Shown here: one piece after another, positions 1 to 8,391 of the stretch | Position numbering within the stretch: position 1 is the first letter of the stretch | Layout: every line of letters starts with the position of its first letter | Assembly: GCF_030247605.1 (NCBI RefSeq) | Contig: NZ_JAOTSB010000023.1 | Span: 1-41,950, forward strand | Direction: 5' to 3' | DNA from: Acidaminobacter sp. | GTDB lineage: Bacteria; Bacillota; Clostridia; Peptostreptococcales; Acidaminobacteraceae | DNA length: 41,950 bases | Notes under the pieces: generated by a model | What the model was told of the DNA's origin: nothing | The model's database searches: none | What the model saw: the letters and a program-made list of their open reading frames with translations, nothing else | Translations under genes and position numbers: made by a program

Positions 1-341
1 GCAGTTTCCAGAGCTGGAACCAAATAATCCAGATTAAGCGTTTTCACAGAAGCTGCCATAGCCTCCATAACGCCAAGATCTTCCATCATCCACATTTGGT
101 TGTTCCAGAAACGGCCTTCAGCTTTTGTCTCCGGTTTGAAGATCTCGCGGTTGGAAATAGCGCTGAGTACCTTTCTTGCGCTTTCTTCGGTAAAATCACT
201 GCCATAAAGCGGTTTCATCAGCGGGCTTGAAACCGTGGCAATAATGAAGGGCTCGCCAACTTTTTGTTTTTCACTTGTTGCTTTCCAATAATAAATCATG
301 CTTTCTATCATCTCAAGATTTATTTTGATTGAATTAACCAA
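1..341 (-). CDS. Conserved protein of unknown function (5' part, runs off window)
   Basis: An open frame of 113 codons reads leftward from a TTG at 341 and leaves the window without a stop, so only the N-terminal part is present. The start is chosen because AGGAGTGG lies five bases upstream (347-354); no ATG is equally placed. The peptide begins LVNSIKINLEMIESMIYYWK and is rich in Met, Lys and Trp (for example FWNNQMWMMEDLG), with no signal peptide or membrane segment, so it is probably a small soluble protein. I do not recognise a characterised family. It is transcribed away from the lysine riboswitch region, divergent to lysA, and has no visible functional link to it. Confidence 0.7.
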   Translation of the reverse strand, partial: MVNSIKINLEMIESMIYYWKATSEKQKVGEPFIIATVSSPLMKPLYGSDFTEESARKVLSAISNREIFKPETKAEGRFWNNQMWMMEDLGVMEAMAASVKTLNLDYLVPALET

Positions 342-476
342 TTTTTCCACTCCTCTTAATTGATGTATTGTTTTTTATTATATCCATTTTTTTAGTAATT
401 GTGAACGCAATTTGCTAAGTTAAACTAAAGATTGTGAAAATCATCGCTAAAATTTGCAATTTATTCTGCAACTATC
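342..476. other. AT-rich divergent intergenic region
   Basis: This stretch separates the leftward unknown gene from the lysA promoter. It holds the ribosome binding site of the unknown gene (347-354) and otherwise AT-rich sequence. No convincing ORF, repeat or terminator is seen. Confidence 0.5.
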
Positions 477-506
477 TTTACAACCTATAAAATAACATTG
501 TATAAT
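477..506 (+). promoter_or_regulatory. Predicted sigma-A promoter of the lysine riboswitch-lysA-lysC operon
   Basis: A -35-like TTTACA (477-482) and a perfect -10 TATAAT (501-506) are separated by 18 bases. Transcription would start about 515-520, just before the riboswitch aptamer, which is where an L-box promoter is expected. Confidence 0.65.
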
Positions 507-533
507 TATGAAAATTTGAATCGATTAAACAGA

Positions 534-698
534 TAGTGCGTGCCAGAGGCCGCGGTGAACAAGAGTACGGAAGACGTCATTAAAAGCGGCTCCGGAAAGG
601 GAACACTGCCGAAGCGTCCTTGCTGGGGTCATGCTGAACAAGCATGGCACTGTCTGTCGGAAGCAACCCGGCTTCCGACAGGCGAGCTGACACGCGCG
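534..698 (+). ncRNA. Lysine riboswitch (L-box) aptamer
   Basis: The segment has the hallmark L-box pieces in order: an AGAGG element at about 545, CAAGAGTA (loop-E-like) near 570, a GGAAAGGGAAC element near 595, GCCGAAGC near 610, then two long hairpins. P1 can close by pairing GCGTG (about 537-541) with CACGC (691-695). It sits directly upstream of lysA, a lysine biosynthetic gene, as L-boxes usually do. GTAAAAG at 701-707 can pair with CTTTTAC at 738-744, which would disrupt the downstream terminator and so forms the antiterminator. Lysine binding should stabilise P1 and favour termination, repressing lysA-lysC. The opposite-strand reading frame across this region is a shadow. Confidence 0.93.
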
Positions 699-728
699 GG
701 GTAAAAGTATCGTCATGCGCATAATCCG

Positions 729-759
729 CAGCCGAGTCTTTTACTCTGGCTGTTTTTTT
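729..759 (+). terminator. Riboswitch-controlled intrinsic terminator
   Basis: CAGCCGAGT (729-737) pairs with ACTCTGGCTG (743-752, one bulge), followed by seven T residues (753-759). The 3' half of the loop and stem overlaps the antiterminator partner CTTTTAC, so folding is mutually exclusive. Confidence 0.88.
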
Positions 760-790
760 GTACCCTGAACCCTATATGAGGAGGACCATC

Positions 791-2086
791 ATGAGACTAC
801 TGGGGACCATGCGCGTCAACGACATGGACAATTTGGAAATTGGCGGCTGTGATGCCGTCATTCTAGCCAAGAAGTACGGTACGCCACTCTACGTGTTTGA
901 TACCGCATTGATTCGCAATAACTGCGAAACCTATCTGAAAACTTTTAAATCCACAAAGACCGAAACTGAGGTTATTTACGCCTCCAAGGCATTTCTGACG
1001 CTGGCCATGTGTCGTCTGATCAAGGAAGCGGGTCTGTCCCTGGATGTCGTGTCAGGCGGCGAGCTCTTCACTGCCATGAAAGCTGAATTCCCGCCGGAAA
1101 GACTCTACTTTCACGGCAATGGCAAAACTGTCGAAGAATTGATTACAGCACTTCAATACAACGTGGGAACCATCGTCGTCGACAATGAATTTGAGATTGA
1201 AATGCTTCAGTACCTCTGCGCAGAGCTGGACAAGCGCGTCAAGGTCCTCCTCAGAGTCAATCCCGGGATTGAGGCACATACTCATGCCTATATCCAAACG
1301 GCTAATAACGACTCCAAATTTGGCATTTCCATATTTTCCGATAACATCTATGACCTCATCCGAGCCATCCACGAAAGCTACTATCTCGATCTTCGCGGCT
1401 TCCACTACCATATTGGCTCACAAATCCTGGATCATACAAGTTTTGTAAAAGCTATTGAGTCCATGGTCGGATTTATCGACAAGGTCCGCACAGACAGCGG
1501 CTACGAAACCAAAGAGCTCAATATGGGCGGCGGCTTTGGCGTCTACTACTCAGAGCACGATAACGATCTTGATCTTCAGCAAACACTGACCTCCATGGTT
1601 GAAGCTGTTGAGACCGAGTGTAAATCAAGGCGCTTCCCTATTCCTAAACTGCTGATCGAGCCCGGTCGCAGCATTGTCGCGAACGCCGGAACAACGCTTT
1701 ATAAAGTCACCGCTACCAAGGAAACCTATGGCGGCAGAAAATTTGTCTTTGTCGACGGCGGCATGACCGACAACCCACGAACCGCTCTGTACGACGCGAT
1801 CTATGAGGCAGCCCTGGCCAACCGTATGAAAGACGAGCCGGACACGACCTTTACGATTGGAGGCAAATGCTGCGAATCCGGCGACATTTTGATCAAATCC
1901 ATCCAGCTGCCTTATCCTAAACAGAACGACATCCTTGCGGTTGCCTCAACAGGCGCCTATAATTACAGCATGGCCAGCAATTATAACCGGATCAGAAAGC
2001 CGGCAGTCGTCTTCGTCGAAAATGGAAAGTCCAAGGTTGTCGTCAAGCGCGAAACCTACGAGGACATCCTAAGAAATGACCTATGA
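791..2086 (+). CDS. lysA: Diaminopimelate decarboxylase LysA
   Basis: LysA is a PLP enzyme that decarboxylates meso-diaminopimelate to L-lysine, the last step of lysine biosynthesis, in the cytoplasm. The 431-residue protein is a fold-type III (alanine racemase-like) decarboxylase of usual family length. The PLP lysine is in YASKAF (about K66), HIGSQ lies near residue 207, a GGGFG phosphate-binding loop follows, and GGKCCESGD matches the family's C-terminal active-site motif at the dimer interface. ATG 791 is chosen because AGGAGG (779-784) lies six bases upstream; an in-frame TTG at 758 overlaps the riboswitch terminator and has no site. Expression is controlled by the upstream lysine riboswitch. 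lysC follows with a ribosome binding site overlapping the lysA stop, so the two are one operon. Confidence 0.95.
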   Translation: MRLLGTMRVNDMDNLEIGGCDAVILAKKYGTPLYVFDTALIRNNCETYLKTFKSTKTETEVIYASKAFLTLAMCRLIKEAGLSLDVVSGGELFTAMKAEFPPERLYFHGNGKTVEELITALQYNVGTIVVDNEFEIEMLQYLCAELDKRVKVLLRVNPGIEAHTHAYIQTANNDSKFGISIFSDNIYDLIRAIHESYYLDLRGFHYHIGSQILDHTSFVKAIESMVGFIDKVRTDSGYETKELNMGGGFGVYYSEHDNDLDLQQTLTSMVEAVETECKSRRFPIPKLLIEPGRSIVANAGTTLYKVTATKETYGGRKFVFVDGGMTDNPRTALYDAIYEAALANRMKDEPDTTFTIGGKCCESGDILIKSIQLPYPKQNDILAVASTGAYNYSMASNYNRIRKPAVVFVENGKSKVVVKRETYEDILRNDL

Positions 2087-2103
2087 TAAGGAGCGTCGAC
2101 CAA

Positions 2104-3309
2104 ATGAATCCTTATGTTTTGAAATATGGCGGTACCTCCGTCGAAACAATCGACCAGATCAAGGCAGTCGCCAAGCGTCTTGCTGAAAGAAAAAAAATGG
2201 GACAGGATCTCGTTGTCGTCTTGTCGGCCATGGGACAAACCACAGATCAGCTCTTGGAAATGGCTTCATCCATCAGCGAAACTCCTGACAAGAGAGAAGT
2301 AGATCTGCTCCTCGCCACCGGCGAACAGGTTTCGGTCGCCCTCCTCAGTATTGCCCTTAAATCGCTGGGTGTCAGCTCTGTTGGCCTCACCGGCCGTCAG
2401 GCAGGTATTTTCACAGATGACGTCCATACCAAAGCCCGCATTTCCCGCATAGAAACCGACCGGATCCGCCAGCACCTTGAATCAGGCGAGATCGTCGTCG
2501 TTGCCGGCTTCCAGGGTGTGAGCGAGAATGGCGACATCACTACCCTTGGACGCGGAGGCTCGGATACAAGCGCGGTGTCACTTGCTGCGGCCCTGGGCTG
2601 TACTTGTGAGCTCTTTACTGACGTCGACGGCATTTATACCGTTGACCCGCGAATTTTGCCGGCAGCCAGAAAACTTCAAAGCATTTCTTATGAGGAAATG
2701 CTGGAAATGGCCAGCCGCGGCGCGAAAGTCATAGAAACCCGCGCTGTTGAATTCGCCCACAAATACAAAGTGCCTGTCATTGTCGGCCTAAGCACCGGCG
2801 ACTATCCCGGCACACTGATAAAGGAGTTGGATGAATCCATGGAAAAACGCGTGGTAACGGGAATCTCAGTGGATGAGGACTGCCTCATGGTCACTGTCAA
2901 TACAGTCCCTTTCGAGTCTAAAAATATCGCCAAAATCTTTGCCGCAATCTCCGGTGAGAACATTATGGTCGACATGATCAGCCAGACTGCACCTTACAAC
3001 AGCTTTGTCAATTTGACTTTTACATCGAAGATTCAAGAGCGGTTCCAAATTAAAGGGATTTTGGAAAAACTGAAACTCGAATTCCCAACGATTGACTATG
3101 TCATTGACGATTCCGTGATCAAACTCTCAGTCGTCGGCATAGGCATGGTCAGCCAGGCCGGTGTCGCCTCCGCACTCTTCAGCCTATTTGCAGAGAACGA
3201 CATTGACTTCTATCAGGTTACGACTTCAGAAATCAGCATTTCCTATACCTTAAACGCCTATGACCGCGATAAAGCCGTTCAGATGATCGCGTCGGCTTTT
3301 GATTTGTAA
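2104..3309 (+). CDS. lysC: Aspartate kinase LysC (lysine-type)
   Basis: Aspartokinase phosphorylates L-aspartate, the first step of the aspartate family pathway (lysine, threonine, methionine). The 401-residue protein has the N-terminal KYGGTS kinase motif (residues 7-12), a TLGRGGSDTSA substrate/nucleotide motif near 150, and two C-terminal ACT domains (about 265-400), as in Bacillus LysC aspartokinase II. ATG 2104 is chosen because AAGGAG (2088-2093) lies ten bases upstream and the protein then starts MNPYVLKYGG, as in homologues; an ATG at 2083 overlaps the lysA stop and lacks a site. It is the second gene of the riboswitch-controlled operon, so lysine should limit synthesis of both first and last pathway enzymes. 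The ACT domains suggest feedback inhibition as well, but the effector is not visible. Confidence 0.95.
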   Translation: MNPYVLKYGGTSVETIDQIKAVAKRLAERKKMGQDLVVVLSAMGQTTDQLLEMASSISETPDKREVDLLLATGEQVSVALLSIALKSLGVSSVGLTGRQAGIFTDDVHTKARISRIETDRIRQHLESGEIVVVAGFQGVSENGDITTLGRGGSDTSAVSLAAALGCTCELFTDVDGIYTVDPRILPAARKLQSISYEEMLEMASRGAKVIETRAVEFAHKYKVPVIVGLSTGDYPGTLIKELDESMEKRVVTGISVDEDCLMVTVNTVPFESKNIAKIFAAISGENIMVDMISQTAPYNSFVNLTFTSKIQERFQIKGILEKLKLEFPTIDYVIDDSVIKLSVVGIGMVSQAGVASALFSLFAENDIDFYQVTTSEISISYTLNAYDRDKAVQMIASAFDL

Positions 3310-3327
3310 TCATAGCTGAAAAATCAA

Positions 3328-3377
3328 AGACGGTGTCAGATGCCAATTTCCACGGAAAGAGGTGTCTGACGCCGTCT
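3328..3377. repeat. REP-like imperfect palindrome containing a TGTCAGA/TCTGAC motif
   Basis: AGACGGTGTCAGA pairs with TCTGACGCCGTCT with a single G-U position, around a short centre. There is no T tract immediately after the stem. The GTGTCAGA/TCTGACGCC core resembles the short palindromic repeats scattered in many bacterial intergenic regions. It adjoins the terminator at 3392-3438, which carries a related GGTCAGCCCC core. Confidence 0.55.
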
Positions 3378-3391
3378 TCTGCATATGAGCC

Positions 3392-3438
3392 AAAAAGAGG
3401 TGTGAAAGTGGGTCAGCCCCATTTTCACACCTCTTTTT
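3392..3438. terminator. Bidirectional terminator between lysC and the YCII gene
   Basis: A near-perfect hairpin of about 20 base pairs (AAAAAGAGGTGTGAAA... pairing with ...TTTTCACACCTCTTTTT) is flanked by A and T runs, so it can terminate both lysC (+) and the converging YCII gene (-). The loop is GTCAGC. Confidence 0.85.
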
Positions 3439-3472
3439 CGGCTGCAAATACACAAAATACACTATCTCGCGT

Positions 3473-3739
3473 TTAAACTTCCAGCGACGACTTCCATTCC
3501 TTGATTTCAACCGTTCTTGATCCGTGAAGGCAGACCGGATCCTGCATAACATAGCCCGAAGCCTCCTCGAAATCAGAGGCTTTGTAAATAATCAAGCCAC
3601 CGCTGTGATCCGTGAATGGTCCTTTCGCGACAATGACGCCATCATCCATCAATTTGTAAATGTAGTCGAGATGTGCCTGGCGAATTTCTTCATCCAGTGC
3701 TTTATTCACCGTTTTAAAATACGCAGAGTAAAGAATCAT
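3473..3739 (-). CDS. YCII-domain small protein (YciI-like)
   Basis: An 88-residue soluble protein with a ferredoxin-like alpha/beta layout typical of the YCII family (dimeric proteins of poorly known enzymology, some linked to dechlorination or peroxide-related reactions). The family's conserved His is seen in RQAHLDYI (about H23), and GPFTDHSGGLIIY matches the usual G-P-(F/L)-x-D...G motif. ATG 3739 has GGAGG six bases upstream. The peptidase gene upstream ends 43 bases before this start with no terminator between, so the two may share a transcript, although no functional link is obvious. It converges on lysC. The substrate is unknown. Confidence 0.8.
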   Translation of the reverse strand: MILYSAYFKTVNKALDEEIRQAHLDYIYKLMDDGVIVAKGPFTDHSGGLIIYKASDFEEASGYVMQDPVCLHGSRTVEIKEWKSSLEV

Positions 3740-3782
3740 AAGCCGCCTCCTAAGTGTTTTTCACAGTTTAGCACATTCCACT

Positions 3783-5717
3783 TCAAGATGCATTCATTAA
3801 TAACTCCAATTCGTCCATCAGTTCAGACCAGTGAAAGAAAAAACTTTTGTAGATCTCTTCTGATTCGAAGTCAAAGCCGGCTTCTGCCATAAGCGCCGCT
3901 CCGCTTTCAGAGCCGCCGGCCGTCATCAGACGCATCCAGCTGTCAGCGGCTCCAGGCTGACCGCTTAAGAGGCCGCGGGCCAAAGGCGCCCCCGCTACGA
4001 TTCCCGTTGCATACTTGTACATATAGAAGTCCCAGTAAAGATGGGGATAGGACACCCAGTCATAGCCGTCAAGCTCAGTGATTTCATAAGCCGGCCCCAT
4101 ATACTTCGCCGTCAGGCTTCGCCACAGGTCCTTGAGGGATTCACCGCTTAAATCCTCGCCGTCCTGCGCCATCCGGTGCGACTCAATTTCGAATTCCGTC
4201 GCAAGCATCTGATCAAAATAGGTCGACGACAGGAAGTCCAAGTAATTCGCCAGTGCCGCAATTTTATCTTCCCTTGTCTCAGCGCGATTAACTCGGTCCT
4301 CATGATAGAGTATTTCCGTCACTGAGGCTGCCCATTCAGAGGCGGCAACATCCGCATAATAAGTGTCAAAAGGCTGGCTCTGGGCGCTGAGGGTCATGTG
4401 CACCGCATGACCAAGTTCGTGGGCCAATTCTTCCAGACTGTCCGAGTTCCCTGTAAAATTCAGGAGCAGGTAAGGATGAGACTCGTAAGCCCCATAGGTA
4501 TAAGCCCCCTCGTATTTATCCGCCCTGGGATAAAAATCGATCCACGCCTCATCAAATGCCCGTTTTACGATGGTTTGCCCGGCGTCCGGCAGCGCAGATA
4601 AAACTTGCTGCATGTACCGGCTTGCCTGATCGACGCCGATCTCGGCCTCGGCCTCATCCGCCCCCTGGGGCAAGTCCATAAACAAATCCGAAAAACGCAT
4701 AGGCCCGTTAAGCCCTGACAACGCCGCCCTGAGGGCGATCCAGCGGTGATTCAATGCCAGATGCTGCTCCGTTATGGACATAAGCTGCTCAAAAGCTTCA
4801 GGCGTAAACTCATCCATGGCCAGATACGCCTCCGAAGCCTGGGTTTCCCCGTAAGTGAGCGCCAAATAGTTATTAAACCCGACCTTGCCCTCATAAATAT
4901 CTGCAAAGACTTCTGCCGATGGTTCCTGCAACGCCACCCACCTCCGAAACGCCTTGTAGCGGCGGTCCGCATTGTCGCTGAACAAGTCAGGATCTTCACC
5001 AAATTCAACGCCGTAACTATGGCTAAAGCTCTGATAAATGCGTTCGTAAGCACCGGAAAGTTCATAAATGGACGGCCCGCTCTCGCTGACCGACGCACCT
5101 TGACTGAGCCGCGTCACTTTATTGACCAGAGTGTCCACCGAAGTTTGAAACGCCTTTGCTTCCGCATTGCCCATATCCGCGTCGCGCATCAGGGTGGCGT
5201 AAACTTGAAGACGCTCAGCCGTCCTCATGATCCGGTCCAGAGACGCCTCATCCGCGGCAGTTTCTCTGCTTAGGATCAGGCTGACCTCGCCTTGAAGTGA
5301 TGACAGCACCTCTTCAGCCTCTTCCAGTCCGCTGTAAACGGGGGATAAGTCCCATGCGGGCTCAGTGCCTTCCGCGACAAATGCCGCGCCGGGCTGGGTT
5401 TTGGCATGAAACCATCGGCTAAAAGCACCACCGGACAAAATACCGAACAAAGCCCCCGCCGTCACAGCGAGGACCAGGATCCAGGCGACGCGTTTCAAAC
5501 GCTTGGCCCGCCTAATTTTAAGTTCTTCCAGGTCCTGGGCGTCATCCAACCCTGCCAACTCTTCCCCACATTCCCCGTTTTCCAGGGCGCTAAGGTCAAC
5601 TTCTGCAGCTGAGCCTGCAGCTGAGTCTGAACCTGCTTCTGCGCCTTTCAAAGCCTGACCTTCATTTTCTATCCGCTTGGGATCATCCTCCCGCGACTGT
5701 TGTTCATCTCTATTCAC
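3783..5717 (-). CDS. Membrane-anchored M3-family oligoendopeptidase (PepF-like)
   Basis: A zinc metallopeptidase of the M3 (oligoendopeptidase F/thimet) family. The motif HELGH at about residues 433-437, within ELAHELGHAVHM, supplies two zinc ligands and the catalytic Glu; the third ligand Glu is expected in the segment around TEFEIESH. The N-terminus is unusual for PepF: about 70 acidic residues, a basic RRAKRLKR patch, and one hydrophobic segment (about 76-96, RVAWILVLAVTAGALFGIL), after which the catalytic part follows. Basic residues precede the helix, so the catalytic domain probably faces outside while anchored to the membrane. GTG 5717 is preferred because GGGGGGA lies about six bases upstream; an ATG at 5732 is possible but has no site. 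YCII follows closely. Confidence 0.85.
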   Translation of the reverse strand: MNRDEQQSREDDPKRIENEGQALKGAEAGSDSAAGSAAEVDLSALENGECGEELAGLDDAQDLEELKIRRAKRLKRVAWILVLAVTAGALFGILSGGAFSRWFHAKTQPGAAFVAEGTEPAWDLSPVYSGLEEAEEVLSSLQGEVSLILSRETAADEASLDRIMRTAERLQVYATLMRDADMGNAEAKAFQTSVDTLVNKVTRLSQGASVSESGPSIYELSGAYERIYQSFSHSYGVEFGEDPDLFSDNADRRYKAFRRWVALQEPSAEVFADIYEGKVGFNNYLALTYGETQASEAYLAMDEFTPEAFEQLMSITEQHLALNHRWIALRAALSGLNGPMRFSDLFMDLPQGADEAEAEIGVDQASRYMQQVLSALPDAGQTIVKRAFDEAWIDFYPRADKYEGAYTYGAYESHPYLLLNFTGNSDSLEELAHELGHAVHMTLSAQSQPFDTYYADVAASEWAASVTEILYHEDRVNRAETREDKIAALANYLDFLSSTYFDQMLATEFEIESHRMAQDGEDLSGESLKDLWRSLTAKYMGPAYEITELDGYDWVSYPHLYWDFYMYKYATGIVAGAPLARGLLSGQPGAADSWMRLMTAGGSESGAALMAEAGFDFESEEIYKSFFFHWSELMDELELLMNAS

Positions 5718-6095
5718 CGGACATCCCCCCATTCTCTGTCATTCTAATACCCGGTTGTCCCCTGCGTCAACCGAATAAAGCAGTCATTCAATTTGGCCGA
5801 AATTTCTCGTAAAGCAGCTTGAACACCCGAAGGTTCATATACCAAAACCTCAGCTTAATCGCTGTCAAAAAAAACATACGGCCCGCAAAAAAATTCGCTG
5901 CGGGCCAAAAGGGTTGGGAGTGAAGATTGTCAAGTAAAGGGGGATTCATTTGACACTTCCATGATACCCATTCACTGTTAAGGTTTTGTTTAAAAATCCT
6001 TAAATTTTCATTAAAGAAAAAAGAGGAAGACAGTGCCGTTCGGGCATCAATACCTCGCTCCCGTTCCGCGCGTTTTCCCCTAGTCTCCTGTTTTG
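5718..6095. other. Intergenic region between speA and the M3 peptidase
   Basis: This contains the speA-operon terminator (5867-5906). An inverted pair TTGTCAA (5928 region) and TTTGACA (5949 region) lies nearby. The remainder presumably holds the peptidase promoter, but no convincing -35/-10 pair was found. No ORF is supported. Confidence 0.5.
5867..5906 (-). terminator. Terminator of the speE-speB-speA operon
   Basis: On the minus strand GGCCCGCA pairs with TGCGGGCC over an 11-base loop, followed after GTATG by eight T residues. It lies 190 bases beyond the speA stop. Confidence 0.75.
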
Positions 6096-7541
6096 CTACA
6101 AAATCACGCGGATATGTTCAATCGTATCGTCCGCAAGGTCGGTCAGCAACGTGTTCTGACCTTTTAAAAATTCAATGTAATCGATCATTTCCGAGGTAAT
6201 CAGCTCTCCCGGCGTCACTATAGGTATGCCCGGAGGGTAAGCCATCAGAGACTCCCCGCTGATTTTGCCAACCGCGTCGCGCAGTTTGACAGAAACTTTC
6301 TGGCTGTAGAAAGCGTCGCGAGGCGTCAGTACTGTCTGCGGCACCGTCATGGGGATGTTGACAAAGCTGAGAGGATTGCCGGTGTAAAAACGGCTGCTCA
6401 GATCCCTGAGGGCATCCACGACGGCATCGACGTGGTCCTGTGTGTCGCCAAGGCTCATTATGCCAAGAATATTATTGGCATCCCCGAGCTCCATCTGGAT
6501 ATTGTACTCATCTCTCAAGAGATCGTAGACTTCGAAGCCTGTCAGGCCGAGCCCGGTCACCTTGACCGTGAGCTTAGTATCGTCAAAATTAAACACGCCC
6601 GGCGTCCCAATCAGCTCTGAACCAAAAGCATAGCAGCCATTGATCTCATTGATGCGGCGCTTGGCATCCTTCGCCATGTCGAGCACGCTGCCAAGAATAG
6701 TCGGACCATTCAGCACCAGGTTGCGGCGGGCCATGTCCAGGCTTGTCATCAGCAGATAGGACGCGCTGGTGGTCTGTGTCAGGTTGATCATGGTGCGGAC
6801 CGTTTGGCGATCGATCCGGCCTTCGTTAATCAGCAGCGCAGAGCTCTGAGTCAATGATCCGCCCGTTTTGTGAACGCTGATAGCCGCAAGGTCCGCGCCC
6901 AAACTCGCCGCAGACGCCGGCAAATCCTGATGGAAGTGAAAATGCGCACCGTGGGCTTCGTCCACCACTACCATTTTGCCAAGTCCGTGGGCATATTCAA
7001 TGATGGCTTTCAGCTCAGAGGCAGCTCCAAAGTAAGTGGGATTGATGACGAAGACGCCTTTGGCATCAGGATGGCGTTCAAAGCCCTCCTGAACCGCTTT
7101 CAGGGTAACACCCATGGCAATCCCCAGCTCGACGTTGATCTCCGGCTGTATGAAGGCTGGGACAGCCCCAGTCAGTATGATCGCATTGATCGCAGACTTA
7201 TGCGCGTTTCGCGGAAGCAGGAACTTCTCCCCGGGCTTGCACATGCTCATGACCATAGCCTGAACCGCGGAACTGGTGCCATTTACCATAAAAAAACCAT
7301 AGTCGACGCCGTAGGCGTCCGCGAGAAGCTCTTCAGCATCCCGGATCACCCCGGAAGGATGGGATAGGTTGTCGAGGCACTTCATGGAATTGACGTCGAG
7401 CTGAAGGACTTTTTCCCCAAAATACTCACCAAACGCCTGGAGCCCGCGACCGTGTTTGTGTCCCGGCACGTCAAACGGAATGACCTGCCTTTCATGATAA
7501 TCTTTCAGAGCCTCAAACAGCGGCACTGCATGATGGTTCAT
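6096..7541 (-). CDS. speA: Orn/Lys/Arg decarboxylase family protein, probably arginine decarboxylase SpeA
   Basis: A PLP-dependent fold-type I basic amino acid decarboxylase of 481 residues, close to the Bacillus SpeA length. The N-terminal FDVPGHKHGRG motif, VVDEAHGAHFHF (PLP ring-binding Asp about 194) and SVHKTGGSLTQSS with the PLP lysine at about 225 are all present. Most likely it converts arginine to agmatine, because the next upstream gene encodes agmatinase-like SpeB and the one before that SpeE. Lysine decarboxylase activity cannot be excluded by sequence alone, since these share the fold. ATG 7541 is chosen because AAGGAG lies eight bases upstream; a GTG three codons earlier would abut the ribosome binding site. 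It is the last gene of the polyamine operon, 13 bases after speB. Confidence 0.9.
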   Translation of the reverse strand: MNHHAVPLFEALKDYHERQVIPFDVPGHKHGRGLQAFGEYFGEKVLQLDVNSMKCLDNLSHPSGVIRDAEELLADAYGVDYGFFMVNGTSSAVQAMVMSMCKPGEKFLLPRNAHKSAINAIILTGAVPAFIQPEINVELGIAMGVTLKAVQEGFERHPDAKGVFVINPTYFGAASELKAIIEYAHGLGKMVVVDEAHGAHFHFHQDLPASAASLGADLAAISVHKTGGSLTQSSALLINEGRIDRQTVRTMINLTQTTSASYLLMTSLDMARRNLVLNGPTILGSVLDMAKDAKRRINEINGCYAFGSELIGTPGVFNFDDTKLTVKVTGLGLTGFEVYDLLRDEYNIQMELGDANNILGIMSLGDTQDHVDAVVDALRDLSSRFYTGNPLSFVNIPMTVPQTVLTPRDAFYSQKVSVKLRDAVGKISGESLMAYPPGIPIVTPGELITSEMIDYIEFLKGQNTLLTDLADDTIEHIRVIL

Positions 7542-7554
7542 CTGCTCCACTCCT

Positions 7555-8388
7555 TTACAACATTAATAGCGCCATTTCGCGGACCAGCTTGCACGCCACA
7601 GCTGTGGATACACCACTGTGATCATAGTGAGGCGCCAGCTCAACCGCGTCAGCCGCGACAATATTCAATCCCTTCATGGCCTTCAGCGCCTCGATCAGCG
7701 CGTTGAACGACAGGCCGCCCGGCTCAGGTGTGCCTGTACCGGAAAATATCGAAGGATCCAAAACGTCTAAATCAATGGTTAAATAAACCGGACGCCGGCC
7801 AATGCGCTTCACCATCTCCGGAAGTGTGTCCGCTGTAAATTTTTCAAGATAAGTATGGGATTTCGCCCATTCAAATTCCGCTTTCAATCCCGAACGAATG
7901 CCGAACTGATAGATCGAATTATCCCCCACGTGATCCCAGATCCGCTTGATAACCGAAGCGTGAGACAGCTTCTCGCCCATGTAGTCTTCCCTTAAATCCG
8001 TATGGGCATCCAAATGGATGATCGCCAGGTCGGGATATTTCTCATAAACGGCTTTAAAAACAGGATAAGTGACCAAGTGCTCTCCGCCGATGGAAAAGAT
8101 CTTTTTCCCTTCCTGCGCGATTGGCCGCACAAAACTTTCAATGGTCTCCATCACACGGGCGGCGTTGCCGAAGGGCAGCTCAATATCACCCAGATCGCAC
8201 AGCTTGTAATCTTCAAGATCCTGATCAAAATAAGGACTGTAGGTTTCTATGCCAAAGGAATCCTGACGAACCGCCGGCGGACCAAACCGCGTTCCGGGAC
8301 GAAAAGAGGTCGTGCCGTCATAGGGTATTCCGAACAATACCAACTCGGCTTCTTCAAAAGCTGATTCGAATGCAATAAACTTATCCAT
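7555..8388 (-). CDS. speB: Agmatinase SpeB (ureohydrolase family)
   Basis: A 277-residue binuclear manganese ureohydrolase. All metal-binding motifs are present: GGEH (H104), DAHTDLR (D127, H129, D131) and DLDVLDPS (D206, D208), with GTGTPEPGG following. In the family these residues hydrolyse agmatine to putrescine and urea; the same fold includes arginase and formiminoglutamase, but the spe context favours agmatinase. ATG 8388 has GAGGAG upstream, and the speE stop lies only three bases before it, so translation is likely coupled. It sits between speE and speA in a leftward operon. Confidence 0.93.
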   Translation of the reverse strand: MDKFIAFESAFEEAELVLFGIPYDGTTSFRPGTRFGPPAVRQDSFGIETYSPYFDQDLEDYKLCDLGDIELPFGNAARVMETIESFVRPIAQEGKKIFSIGGEHLVTYPVFKAVYEKYPDLAIIHLDAHTDLREDYMGEKLSHASVIKRIWDHVGDNSIYQFGIRSGLKAEFEWAKSHTYLEKFTADTLPEMVKRIGRRPVYLTIDLDVLDPSIFSGTGTPEPGGLSFNALIEALKAMKGLNIVAADAVELAPHYDHSGVSTAVACKLVREMALLML

Positions 8389-8391
8389 CTC

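Noticed and set aside
525..722. 65-codon open frame on the minus strand
   Set aside because: It lies exactly across the lysine riboswitch aptamer, whose RNA pairing explains the composition.
4746..5273. 175-codon plus-strand frame inside the M3 peptidase gene
   Set aside because: It is antisense to a protein with HELGH and no ribosome binding site or family match was seen.
6870..7367. 165-codon plus-strand frame across speA
   Set aside because: Antisense shadow of a well supported PLP decarboxylase gene.
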